Shown here in pieces: positions 14,424-24,262 of a stretch of DNA of 64,000 bases. Origin of the DNA: Planctomycetota bacterium (lineage in GTDB: Bacteria; Planctomycetota; Planctomycetia; Isosphaerales; Isosphaeraceae). The first letter of the stretch is position 1; each line of letters opens with the position of its first letter. The DNA lies in the NCBI GenBank assembly GCA_028291545.1, contig JAQGHR010000065.1, positions 1-64,000 of the forward strand. Direction: 5' to 3'. The notes beneath the pieces were generated by a model. That model worked only from the letters and a program-made list of their open reading frames with translations. It had not been told where the DNA came from and ran no database searches. A program made the position numbers and the translations under genes.

Positions 14424-14762
14424 GACCAGCAGGCCGTGAAACTCCTTACTATACAACCTCGCCCCGGCGATGCAAGCACTTTCCTTCGCCGTAGGCCCAT
14501 TTCCCCTGTCGCCCGCATCGCCTTTTCAGCGAACACGACCGCATCTCCCGACCGGGAACCCTCAAGGCCCCCGACCCGACGCGGTCGAGCTCGTTCCAGG
14601 CGCAGCCGAACGCCGCGCAATGAGCAGGAATCATCCTACACGTCCCCCAGGTCGTTCGGCAAGAGGGGGATCTGGAAAAACGTCATTTCGCTGCTAGCGG
14701 TGGGGTGGGGAGGACACTCTTCCCCTGGAAACGCTGGGGGCTTCTCTTCCTGGGCTCGCCTC

Positions 14763-16634
14763 TCATGGCGCGGATTTCTTCCGATGAACCCGGATCTCGT
14801 GATCGGTAAACGTCGAGTGTGGCATGGGTCCGGTGGCGGGGGGCATATGGCAGGAGATGCAGCCCTGGGAGGGATTGACGGGGCACGTCACGCGGCGGGC
14901 GGTCGCGGGCAGGCGCGGGGTGGCATGGGAGGAAATGGTCATGGCGTGCGGGCTCGCGGGCGAGGACTCGGGGCCGTGGCAGGCCAGGCATTTCGCCTCA
15001 TAGAAGCGGGCGGATTTCTCGGCGTCGCGGTGCGGGCTATGGCAGGTGACGCAACTCAGGTTGCCTTCGGACTTCTGGACGCAGCGGCTCATGGGCAGCG
15101 TGGTGGCCTGGAACCGCAGGAGGAAGGATGGGTTGTTCGGGGGGATGGGGCGGTCGCCGAGACCATGGCACTGGCCGCAGAGCTGGGTCACGGCCTCCGA
15201 CGAGCCGAGCCGGGGGCGGCCGATGGCGGGGTCGGGGAACGACGAGGCGACGGCGGCCAGGTGGTTGCCGGCCGGTCCGTGGCAGCGTTCACAGCCGATG
15301 GCGTGGTCGGCCGCCTCGGGACCGGTCTTGTCGAAAATCGCGCGAAAATTGGTCGTGTGGCAGTTCAGGCAGGTGTGGATCGAGTCCCCAGACTGGGCCT
15401 GGCCCAGGAATTCGTGGGGATCGCCGGGGACGGGCGTGTGGCCGGTGGTCACGTCCCAGAGCCCGCCATGGTCGTAGTACGAGAGGCGGTGTTCGCGATA
15501 TGTCCCGTCGTCGTCGCGGCCCACCAGGGTGAAGGCGCGGTCGCCTGAGCCCAGGATGAATGCGATCACGTCGTGGAGTTTCTGGTCTCCCACCCGCGTC
15601 GTCGCCTCGATCCGCCCGCCCAGCCGTTCCAGGGTGTGGATGACTTTGGGGTCGTGGGGATCGGGAAGGGGCGTCGCGGGGAGGACCAGATCAGGACGCT
15701 CCTCGGCCCGGCGGAAGGTCTGCGCATGACGGCTGGATTGCTGGGTGTGGTGGATCCCTTTGTGGCACTCGGCACAGCTTGCCGCGCCGACGTACGGGGC
15801 GGGCTCGCGATCGTCGAACGGCCGCGACGCATCGCTTCCAGATCGAGCGAGTGCTTCGTTGGCGGCCGGGATGTCGCCGGCCTGAAGCGAGGCGCGGCTC
15901 ATGAGCCACCAGGCTTCGAGATCGAGGCTAGAAGCAGGCACGGCCTGGAGTTGTGTCTTCGCCTCGATGGGCCGATGGGCCTTGAGCAGTGCCCGCGCGA
16001 GGAGCTTCCGAACGTCCGCCGGAGATCGGTCCGCCCCCTTCAGCTCGGGATCTCGCCCGATCGCGTGTTCCAGGGGCGCGATTGCCCCGACCGGATCATG
16101 CGCCTGGTCGCGAGCCAGGCCCAGGAGCACGTCGGCCCGAACATCCCAGGCGGGATTCTTGGTGAGGGGTTCGAGCAGGTAGGCGGCATCACCGGGCCGC
16201 CCCTCGTCCAGCGCGATCTTGGCCAGTTCCCGCCGCGCCTCGGGGTGGTCGCGTTGATCCTGCAAGACGAATTGCAGGGCCTCTTTCGCGTCGTTCCGGC
16301 GTCCCTCACGAATCAAGGCCAGCGCGAGGATCAGGTTATCCTCCGGTTGCATCGCCTCGGCACGGAGCCTCTGGAAGATGCGTTTCGCGGTGTCGTCCTG
16401 ACCCTGTCTTCCGGAGGCTCTGGCGAGCAGGCGGAGGGCGTCTGGATCGTCTTTCCGGGTGATGAGCACGGCCCTTGCCTGGGCCTCCGCGCGCTTCCAG
16501 TCGCCGCGATCGTAGGCGTCCCGAGCGATCGCCAGCGGGTCGGGTGCGCGGCCAGGCCAGGCCCACAAGACCCCCCCTGCCCCGATGGCGACGATGGCCG
16601 CGACCGCTCCCCACGCTCTCCGCCGGCTGGTCAT
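14763..16634 (-). CDS. N-terminal TPR, C-terminal multiheme (7 CXXCH) cytochrome c protein
   Basis: CAECH, CLNCH, CERCH, CGQCH, CVTCH, CLACH, CISCH, preceded by TPR-like helices. Start taken at MTSRRRAWG (signal/TM anchor). Confidence 0.85.
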   Translation of the reverse strand: MTSRRRAWGAVAAIVAIGAGGVLWAWPGRAPDPLAIARDAYDRGDWKRAEAQARAVLITRKDDPDALRLLARASGRQGQDDTAKRIFQRLRAEAMQPEDNLILALALIREGRRNDAKEALQFVLQDQRDHPEARRELAKIALDEGRPGDAAYLLEPLTKNPAWDVRADVLLGLARDQAHDPVGAIAPLEHAIGRDPELKGADRSPADVRKLLARALLKAHRPIEAKTQLQAVPASSLDLEAWWLMSRASLQAGDIPAANEALARSGSDASRPFDDREPAPYVGAASCAECHKGIHHTQQSSRHAQTFRRAEERPDLVLPATPLPDPHDPKVIHTLERLGGRIEATTRVGDQKLHDVIAFILGSGDRAFTLVGRDDDGTYREHRLSYYDHGGLWDVTTGHTPVPGDPHEFLGQAQSGDSIHTCLNCHTTNFRAIFDKTGPEAADHAIGCERCHGPAGNHLAAVASSFPDPAIGRPRLGSSEAVTQLCGQCHGLGDRPIPPNNPSFLLRFQATTLPMSRCVQKSEGNLSCVTCHSPHRDAEKSARFYEAKCLACHGPESSPASPHAMTISSHATPRLPATARRVTCPVNPSQGCISCHMPPATGPMPHSTFTDHEIRVHRKKSAP

Positions 16635-16691
16635 GCGATCGAATTCCTCCCCGCATCTAATATAGTCGGGGCATCGCGAGATCGCATCATC

Positions 16692-16860
16692 AAGAAGCGG
16701 TTTCACGCAGAGGCGGGGAGGCGCAGAGAAGACGGAGAAGAGGGGGAGAAGAGATTTGGATAGGAAATCACGTGGTCGGGACATCTATTGACTGCGCCAG
16801 CCTGCTACTCGTCCCCCTCTTCTCCTCTGCGCCTCCCCGCCTCTGCGTGAAACCTCTTCG
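16692..16860. repeat. inverted repeat family CACGCAGAGgCGGGGAGGCGCAGAG, copy A
   Basis: Left arm ggtttcacgcagaggcggggaggcgcagagaa..., right arm ...tctcctctgcgcctccccgcctctgcgtgaaacc. Confidence 0.85.
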
Positions 16861-16978
16861 ATTTCCTGACTCCCGTCCTCCCGCCTGTTCGTCCTCTCGA
16901 ATTGACAGGGATCGGGATGGGCCACTACAGTCGGCGGGGTTGGGATCGGGGATCGGAGGATCAGGAAGGGGGCTAGGG

Positions 16979-18325
16979 ATGGCTCGGATCGCGATTCGTG
17001 CGTGGGTGCTGCTGGTCGGGCTCGCAGGCATCGGGGCGAGAGCCGACGACGGCGTGATGCTTCGGGAGGAGGCGACGGGTGCGACTCAGGTCCTGATCGA
17101 GATGAAGGCCCAGGGCGAGTCGCGCCCGGAACTGCCGCCGGGCTCACCCAAGGATGCGCCGGTGGCCAAGCCCGTGCCGTTGAGGATCGAGGCTCGGCTC
17201 GATTTCCTCGAGCGCGTGGTGAGTCGCGATGCGGCGGGGCTGCCGAAGCGGGCGGCCCGCCGGGTGGTCGAGGCGGCGACGGCGCTGGGGGAGCCGCAGG
17301 GCAGGCTGCTCAGGCTCCGGCCCGAGGTGGCGATCTTGATCGCGGAGCGTCGCGAGGCCGGGGTCATTGTCTACAGCGCCGGAGGTCCGCTCACGCGGTG
17401 GGAACTGGAGATGGTCCAGGTGCCCGGCGACCCGATGGCCCTGGCGGGCCTGCTGCCGACGAAGGCGGTGAAGGTCGGCGATCGGTGGCCGGTGTCGACC
17501 GAGGCGGCGCGGAACCTATCGGACTACGACACGATCAAGACCAACGGCCTGGAGGCGAAGCTCGAATCGCTCGACGAGGCCGAGGCCAAGATCCGCCTGG
17601 GCGGATCGGTCGTCGGCTCGGCCCGGGGCGGCGAGGGCGCGATCGGCTTCCTCGGGCTCGTGACGTTCGATCGCAAGGCCAGGCGGATGAGCACGATCAA
17701 GCTGACCCGCCAGGAGACGCGGAAGGAGGGGCTCGTCGAGTTCGGGCTGGCCGTCAAGAGTACACTGACGATCGAACGGTCCGCGTGCGAGACGCCCAAG
17801 GAACTCTCGGACGACGCGATCGCCACCCTGCCCCGCGAGGACGACCCCAGGCGGGAGTGGCTCTTGCTCGCGGCTCCCGACGCCAAGTACACGCTGGAGC
17901 ACGATCGGGACTGGCACCTGACCCGAGAGAACGCCCGGCAGATCGTGCTGAAACGGATTGAGGCGGGGGAGCTGGTGGCCCAGTGCAACCTCGCCGTCGG
18001 GCCGAACGCGGGCAAGGGGCGGCATCAAGACCTGGAGGAATTCCGCGCGGACGTCAAGAAGGCCCTGGGCGCGAGGTTCACGCAGATCGTCGGCGCGGGC
18101 GACGTCGACGGCGGGCCGAACAGCGGATTTCTGTACAAGGTCGCCGTCGCGGGCCAGGAGGGCGATCTCGGCGTACTCTGGTACTATTATCTGATCGCGA
18201 GCCCGGAGGGAGACCAGCTTCTGGCGACGTTCACGCTCGATCAGGGCTCCGAGAAGCGTTTCGGCAACGCCGATCGGGAGATTTTGAGTACGCTGGAATG
18301 GAAAGCGGTGGCCGGGAAGAAGTAG
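16979..18325 (+). CDS. exported hypothetical protein
   Basis: Signal peptide MARIAIRAWVLLVGLAGIGARA; no confident family. Confidence 0.7.
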   Translation: MARIAIRAWVLLVGLAGIGARADDGVMLREEATGATQVLIEMKAQGESRPELPPGSPKDAPVAKPVPLRIEARLDFLERVVSRDAAGLPKRAARRVVEAATALGEPQGRLLRLRPEVAILIAERREAGVIVYSAGGPLTRWELEMVQVPGDPMALAGLLPTKAVKVGDRWPVSTEAARNLSDYDTIKTNGLEAKLESLDEAEAKIRLGGSVVGSARGGEGAIGFLGLVTFDRKARRMSTIKLTRQETRKEGLVEFGLAVKSTLTIERSACETPKELSDDAIATLPREDDPRREWLLLAAPDAKYTLEHDRDWHLTRENARQIVLKRIEAGELVAQCNLAVGPNAGKGRHQDLEEFRADVKKALGARFTQIVGAGDVDGGPNSGFLYKVAVAGQEGDLGVLWYYYLIASPEGDQLLATFTLDQGSEKRFGNADREILSTLEWKAVAGKK

Positions 18326-18521
18326 AGTACAGGGTATTGTCGGTCTCGAACTCTGGTGAACCGGTTCGATCCGCGATCGGTCGGGGACGATCCGTCCCGC
18401 GGCCGCACAGGTGGACCATCCACCTCCCCGATCCGAGGGCGACCGCTTAGATTGGAGTAAGCGGATCTGGGCGGCCGGTTCGCGAGGGTCATGGAACACG
18501 CAACGAAAGAGGAACACCGGT

Positions 18522-20108
18522 ATGAGGCATCGACGTCCGGGCGAATTCGCCGCGATCGGCCTCCTCGTCTCGCTCGCCACGGTTTTCGGGCCGGCCTTGT
18601 TCGTGAGGTCGCAGGGTGTGCTGGCGCAGACGCCGGCGCCGCCGACCAATCCGGCTCAAACCACGCCGAAACCGTCCGACCCCGCCCGGCCCAAGGTGGC
18701 GGCTCCGGCCGACACCGAGGCGCAAGAGTCGCTGCTCCCGCCCATGGTCGGCAGCCTGACGGCGAAGTATCGGTTGCAGGAGCGATTCACGAGCAAGGAC
18801 GTGAAATCGGATTCCGGACTGCTCGGCCAGTATCAGGTCGGCTTCCGCGAGAAGATCTCGGTCGACGATGCGCCCGACAAGGAGCCTCGGATCACCCACG
18901 CGATCTACACCGAACGGCCCGCGGTGGTCAGCCCGGTGGATGATAAGCAGGTCAACGATCTCGTGCGCCACTACACGTTGGTCAAGATCACGCCCGACAC
19001 GGTCAAGAATCGCAAGGACCAGAAGCTCTACGACGACCTGTCGATCTGGTATCGCCGCGAGTCGATCGATACGCCGCCCCAGGTGCTCGTGCTGACGCCG
19101 AAGCGGACGTTGCGGGAAGAAGAATATACCTTCGCGATCACGTACGATTTCGTCACCAACTTCGCCTATCTACTGCCGGATCGGCCGGTACAGATTGCCG
19201 ACACGTGGAAGGTGGAGCGGGCCGGCGCCATGGCGCTGATCAATGACGAGCATGTCCGGGGCGGCAAGCTCACCGGCAAGCTGACCGAGATCCGCAACCA
19301 TGGCAGCGTCAAGGGGATGCACCTGGCGATCATCAACATCACCGGGAAGCTGGAGACCTCCGACAGTCGCGTGACCGGCGACATCGCCGTCAACGCCCGG
19401 CTCCAGTTCGCGTTCATGCCGGTCACGGCGCAGGACGGGCGAGAAATCGAGGCGTTCGGCGCGATCGAGAAGCTGAGCCTGGCGCAGGCCTCGGAATACA
19501 GCGCCCCCGGCCTGACGAAGTCCAAGGCCGCCCGGCGCGAGCTGATCTTCGAGCGCAAGCGTCCGGGGCCGGAGCCGCTCCTGGCGATCCCCAATCCGAT
19601 CCCCAAGGCCACGCCCGAGAACTCCTGGCTGACGTTCACTGATACCAAGGGGCGGTTCCAGTTCCGCCATCCCCAGGAATTTCAGCCCGATACCACGCGC
19701 AACACGCGGGGGACGGTCGTCCTCGCGCGATTCCATTCCGACCTCGATGATGACATCGTCACCTTGGAATTCGTCGAGAAGCCCCAGGCCCGGCCCGAGA
19801 CGTTGTTCAAGCAGCTTGTCGATGACTGGCGCTCGAAGGGCGTCGAAGTCGTGGGCGGTCAGCCCGAGAAGTTGCCCGCCGCCGACTGGCCCGGGATGTC
19901 CGTCCACCACATGGAGGCCGCCCTCAAACCGCCCGACCAGGGTGGCCGGCCGGCGGCTCGCCCGTATGTCGATGCGTACTCGGTCCAATTCCCCCGCAAT
20001 GTTGCCATCCAGATCACCGCGACGACCTTCCAGGAGGATCCGGCCCCCTTCCGCGACCAGGTCCGCGGGATGCTCAAGACCCTCCGGCTCGGCGAGGCCA
20101 ACCCGTAG
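18522..20108 (+). CDS. exported hypothetical protein
   Basis: Signal-peptide-like N-terminus MRHRRPGEFAAIGLLVSLATVFGPALFVRSQGVLAQ; long ORF. Confidence 0.7.
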   Translation: MRHRRPGEFAAIGLLVSLATVFGPALFVRSQGVLAQTPAPPTNPAQTTPKPSDPARPKVAAPADTEAQESLLPPMVGSLTAKYRLQERFTSKDVKSDSGLLGQYQVGFREKISVDDAPDKEPRITHAIYTERPAVVSPVDDKQVNDLVRHYTLVKITPDTVKNRKDQKLYDDLSIWYRRESIDTPPQVLVLTPKRTLREEEYTFAITYDFVTNFAYLLPDRPVQIADTWKVERAGAMALINDEHVRGGKLTGKLTEIRNHGSVKGMHLAIINITGKLETSDSRVTGDIAVNARLQFAFMPVTAQDGREIEAFGAIEKLSLAQASEYSAPGLTKSKAARRELIFERKRPGPEPLLAIPNPIPKATPENSWLTFTDTKGRFQFRHPQEFQPDTTRNTRGTVVLARFHSDLDDDIVTLEFVEKPQARPETLFKQLVDDWRSKGVEVVGGQPEKLPAADWPGMSVHHMEAALKPPDQGGRPAARPYVDAYSVQFPRNVAIQITATTFQEDPAPFRDQVRGMLKTLRLGEANP

Positions 20109-20112
20109 CCAG

Positions 20113-21054
20113 TCAGAAGCCGGTATGCCCCCACCGATTGGCCATCTTGAGGTTCCAACCCTCGGTGATTGTTGACGGCAGATCGCCACGATGGAGCAGA
20201 ACGTTGCCTTGGCCGAAGACCTCAAGGTCGTCGAGATCGTGGCACCTGGCGGGATCAAGCTCGATCCGCCAGGCACGATAGCCCCACGAATTGAGCAGCG
20301 CCATGAGCGATTTCGTGCCGCTTCCGAGCATTTCGAGAGCCTCGCGATTCACCTCCATCAAGATGATCGGCGAGTCTCGTTCGAGAGTCGCGGCCGCCCC
20401 TCTCAGGGTGTGGGCCTCGGCCCCTTCGACGTCCATCTTGATGACGTCGACCCGGTTGATGGCCTGTTCGCGGACATAATCGTCCAGGCGGATCGCTTTG
20501 GCCTCATAGCTGAGCGTGTTCTCAGGCATGGCGGAGGAGACGTGGAACGATCCGTTGTTGTTCATTGAATCGGCGGGTAACTGGAATCTGAGCGTGGTCG
20601 CCTCGTGCCAGGTGGCGACCCGGTTCAGTTGGACATTCTGGAGCTTATTGCGCTGGACGTTCCGCGAGAGGCGCTGGTAGTTGATTTCCACCGGCTCGAA
20701 GGAATGCACGTGACCGGTCGGCCCGACCGCTGTCGAAGCGAGCATCGTGTACTGACCGATGTTGGCCCCGACGTCCAGGACGGTCATCCCCGGTTGGAGC
20801 AGGCGGAAGAAGATGAACGATTCGACATCTTCGTAGATCCCACTGAAGTAAATGTGCCTGAGCACCTCGTCGCGGATGTCGCACTCGACGACGCATCCAT
20901 TCGGGAGGTGTCCCATCAGCGAATCGGACTCCGCGAGGCTCGGGCCAATCTTCTGAATCCATTGGTAGCGAAGTCCCGGTGCCTTCCCGATTTTAGCCCA
21001 TTTGCGGAGCAGACCTCGAGTCACCGATCGAGCGATCTTATTCATGAGTCCCAA
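20113..21054 (-). CDS. FkbM family methyltransferase
   Basis: LLQPGMTVLDVGANIGQYTMLASTAVG...VHSFEPVEINYQRL...VDVIKMDVEGAEAHTLRGA. Confidence 0.85.
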   Translation of the reverse strand: MGLMNKIARSVTRGLLRKWAKIGKAPGLRYQWIQKIGPSLAESDSLMGHLPNGCVVECDIRDEVLRHIYFSGIYEDVESFIFFRLLQPGMTVLDVGANIGQYTMLASTAVGPTGHVHSFEPVEINYQRLSRNVQRNKLQNVQLNRVATWHEATTLRFQLPADSMNNNGSFHVSSAMPENTLSYEAKAIRLDDYVREQAINRVDVIKMDVEGAEAHTLRGAAATLERDSPIILMEVNREALEMLGSGTKSLMALLNSWGYRAWRIELDPARCHDLDDLEVFGQGNVLLHRGDLPSTITEGWNLKMANRWGHTGF

Positions 21055-21103
21055 TCGACCTCCACGAGGTTGTTGTCACCAGGCGCGCTCCCGCGGACCG
21101 GGC

Positions 21104-22924
21104 TTATTCGTGATTGCTTTTTGATTCATGCCCCGGGGCTACGGTCACCCCGGCCCGCTCCCACAGGTCCCAGTACCGCCCTCGTTCGAGAAGGGTCCAG
21201 CCGCCGCCAGGGGGGACCTGACTTGCCGAGCCCGCGAAGTAACGAACCCGGAACCGATCCAGCGCAGCCTGAGGATTGACCCTGGCCGCATCGTATTCCG
21301 ACAGGAGGTTGGCCAGCCGCCGTGCGCGCTCCGAGGGATCGCGTAACCAGGGCCCCCAGTCTCGCTTCATCTCCTCATCATGCTTGGAAGCGAAGGTGGA
21401 GCGAGGGATGCCGTTCAGGCAAGCGTCGAGCGCGATTCTTGCATCCCACTCGTCATTGCTGGTGAGCGAGCTATGGTTGATCACGTTATGGGACAGAGGA
21501 AACTGACGTTCCAGGACGAGGGCCATGTTGACGAACGCGGGCTGCCCGGCGATGACCGAATGGGGTGCCAGTGTAACGGCTCCGGCCGCGCGACGTTGGG
21601 TCCGGTATCGGTCGTAGTCGCCCAGGTACTGCCGTGTCTGGCTGGTTCGCATCGCCTCTTCGGCCCGAAGCCAGAGACCGAGAGCCAGATACACCGCGGT
21701 TGCCCCCAGCACCGCCCAGAACGCTTGGCGAGGCCAGTTTCGGACTCGGCTCAACTCACCCTGGATCAGCAGCAACAGGAGCAGGAACAGGGCCGGGCCC
21801 GCGGCATATTGCCAGTGAAAATTCTGGATCTGCATCCCCGAGACCACCTGCTGATTTAACAACAGCGTGCCCGACGTTGCCAAACACCAGATATAAAGAA
21901 GATCCTTCCTGCGAAACCAGACCCAAGCCAGACTGAAGGTCAGGAGGAGGATCGATGTGGACGGGAAGACGATCTCGCTCAGTCGCTTGATCGGTAAGAA
22001 CGTATCAAGTCGCGGACCATAGTCGGGAACCGACGCCGCCTTGAGTCGCATGCCGCCGAGAACAGCCGGCAGACCGATCAACGAGCCAAGGATGCCGACG
22101 CTCAGATACGTCTTTCGGTTCCGCGCGTCCAGCAAGATGGCCAGCGCCAGGCCAAGCCCGGCCGCGGTCCAGAAATAAAAATAGGCGTGGATCAGCAAAC
22201 CGAGACCCGCGCTGGCCGCAAGGATTCGGGGCCATGTGGGCCGGGCCAGCGCCCGGCCGAGGAACCCGAGGTAGAGGAGCAGGTAGATAAGACTCAGTCC
22301 GGGCGTGGCAATTCGCCATTCCGTATGAATCCGGGGAAAGGAATTAAATAGCCCCGCGCCATGGCCGGTCAGAAGCTGAACCATGACCTTGGACTGCCGC
22401 AGCAGGGGCGTGCCGAAGACCAGGCCGATATCGCACATCAGGACCACCGCGAGTGCCGCCGCGACCGAGGGCCGCTTCACGTACTGGCGGAGCACGAAGT
22501 ACCACCCGAGCGGAACTGTGACTCCGGCGAACAGTCGCCAGGCAAGATTGACGCCCATCGGCCCCCATCCCAGCGCCTTGGCGAACATGACGCCCGGTAC
22601 CATCTGAAGCCAGGGATAGATCGCTAGCCCGCCCGTGGGGCGAGCCGGGTCCGCCAGCGAAGTCGGATGATCAAAGTAGGCCTGACTGCCGATCGGCATA
22701 TAGAGCGTCATATCGTCGCCATCGGCGATGTAGACGAACTCGCCGAGGGACCACGACCAGAGTAAATACGGCAAGGTTGCCATCAGCAGGCCCACCGCGA
22801 CGCAGAGAGTCACCGCAAGGACGTCCGGCCACCAGCCTTGGGAGGGCAGTTTGTCTGGCGATGCCGTGGTCGCTCCTCGCCCATTCGCCGGGATGGCCTC
22901 AGCGGACTTCGAAGGATCGATCAT
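21104..22924 (-). CDS. polytopic membrane protein, GT-C-like glycosyltransferase candidate
   Basis: Many predicted TM segments after MIDPSKSAEAIPANGRG; early loop ADGDDMTLYMPIGSQAYFDHP resembles GT-C-type proteins; lies in a glycan-type block. Confidence 0.55.
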   Translation of the reverse strand: MIDPSKSAEAIPANGRGATTASPDKLPSQGWWPDVLAVTLCVAVGLLMATLPYLLWSWSLGEFVYIADGDDMTLYMPIGSQAYFDHPTSLADPARPTGGLAIYPWLQMVPGVMFAKALGWGPMGVNLAWRLFAGVTVPLGWYFVLRQYVKRPSVAAALAVVLMCDIGLVFGTPLLRQSKVMVQLLTGHGAGLFNSFPRIHTEWRIATPGLSLIYLLLYLGFLGRALARPTWPRILAASAGLGLLIHAYFYFWTAAGLGLALAILLDARNRKTYLSVGILGSLIGLPAVLGGMRLKAASVPDYGPRLDTFLPIKRLSEIVFPSTSILLLTFSLAWVWFRRKDLLYIWCLATSGTLLLNQQVVSGMQIQNFHWQYAAGPALFLLLLLLIQGELSRVRNWPRQAFWAVLGATAVYLALGLWLRAEEAMRTSQTRQYLGDYDRYRTQRRAAGAVTLAPHSVIAGQPAFVNMALVLERQFPLSHNVINHSSLTSNDEWDARIALDACLNGIPRSTFASKHDEEMKRDWGPWLRDPSERARRLANLLSEYDAARVNPQAALDRFRVRYFAGSASQVPPGGGWTLLERGRYWDLWERAGVTVAPGHESKSNHE

Positions 22925-23087
22925 GAAAACTCGGTTACCTCGTGTCGTGAGTTGCAAGTTCGTCGAAGGACTCGGTAGCGCATTTCAGCGACGCTGGGGC
23001 CTGATCTACGCTTGATTCTCGCCCTGGGCGATAGAGCGAACTCGCAATGGGGGACACTCGCTCGCGTGGTCCCTGGCTGACTCGGCG

Positions 23088-24140
23088 TCAATGCGAATTG
23101 GCCGCTCTTGCACCCCGCAAGACATCCTCCAGGATGTCGTCCAGGCTGCGGGTCAGGTCCCAATCCGGATAGTGGGCGCGCATCTTGGCGAGGTCGGTGA
23201 TGTAGCAGATGTGGTCGCCGACGCGGGCCTGCGGATCATACGTCGTGGGGATCTCGTGCCCGACCGCCTGGCCGACCCGGTCGAGCAATTCCCGGAGCGA
23301 GGCCGCATTGGCCCGGCCGCCGCCGAGATTGTACACCTCGCCGGGGCGGGGGTTCTTGTAGAAGGCCTCGAACGCCCGGATCACGTCCTCGCTGTGGATC
23401 TGGTCGCGGACCTGCTTGCCTTCGTAGCCGATGATCGTGTAGGTTTCGCCCCGCAGGGCCACGCGGACCATGTAGGCGAGGAACCCGTGGAGCTGCACCG
23501 CGCTGTGGAACGGGCCGGTCAGGCAGCCGCCGCGGAAGACGCCCGTCTTCAGGCCGAAGTACCGGCCATACTCCTGCGTGATCACGTCGCCGGCCAGCTT
23601 GCTGGCTCCGAAGAGGCTGTGGGTGCAGCGGTCGACGCGGCAGTTTTCATCGATCCCGTGGTAATCTTCGGGGCGGGCGTAGTCGTAGCGGGTGGGAAGC
23701 TCGGTCAAAGGAAGCTCGTTGGGGACGTCGCCGTAGACCTTGTTGGTGCTCATCAAGATGAACACGGCGTCGGGCGCGTGCAGGCGGGTGGCTTCCAGGA
23801 GGTTGAGCGTCCCTCCGGCGTTGACGTCGAAGTCGTCGAACGGCCGGAATTTGGCGAGGTCGTGCGACGGCTGCGCGGCGCAGTGGATGATCAGGTCCGG
23901 CGCCGTTTCCTGGATGACCTTGGCCATCGCCGCCCGGTTGCGAATGTCGAGGTTATGGTGTTCGAACCGCTTGCAGGTCTCGCGGAGGTGGTGCAGGGTC
24001 CATGTCGTGTCGCCGCCGGGCCCGAAGAAGTCGGCGCGCATGTTGTTGTCGACGCCGTGGACCTGAGCCCCGCGCTGGTCGAAGTAACGGACCGCCTCGG
24101 ATCCGATCAGCCCGCTGCTACCGGTCACTAGCACGTTCAT
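23088..24140 (-). CDS. NAD-dependent epimerase/dehydratase (CDP-paratose 2-epimerase-like)
   Basis: [40 protein letters not shown]...; Rossmann GXXGXXG; CDP-tyvelose-epimerase-like N-terminus. Confidence 0.8.
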   Translation of the reverse strand: MNVLVTGSSGLIGSEAVRYFDQRGAQVHGVDNNMRADFFGPGGDTTWTLHHLRETCKRFEHHNLDIRNRAAMAKVIQETAPDLIIHCAAQPSHDLAKFRPFDDFDVNAGGTLNLLEATRLHAPDAVFILMSTNKVYGDVPNELPLTELPTRYDYARPEDYHGIDENCRVDRCTHSLFGASKLAGDVITQEYGRYFGLKTGVFRGGCLTGPFHSAVQLHGFLAYMVRVALRGETYTIIGYEGKQVRDQIHSEDVIRAFEAFYKNPRPGEVYNLGGGRANAASLRELLDRVGQAVGHEIPTTYDPQARVGDHICYITDLAKMRAHYPDWDLTRSLDDILEDVLRGARAANSH

Positions 24141-24262
24141 GAGACACGATCCTCCTCGCCCCGCGTGGAACCCGGCGGGGGATGATACCATTCACAAGAA
24201 ACCGCGCAGGCCTGACGCGCGGAGATGGAACCGGGGTGAGAATCTTCGCCGCGACGGAGGTC

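Noticed and set aside
16692-16860. Calling the repeat families MITEs
   Set aside because: No target-site duplications could be confirmed by eye; left as inverted-repeat elements.
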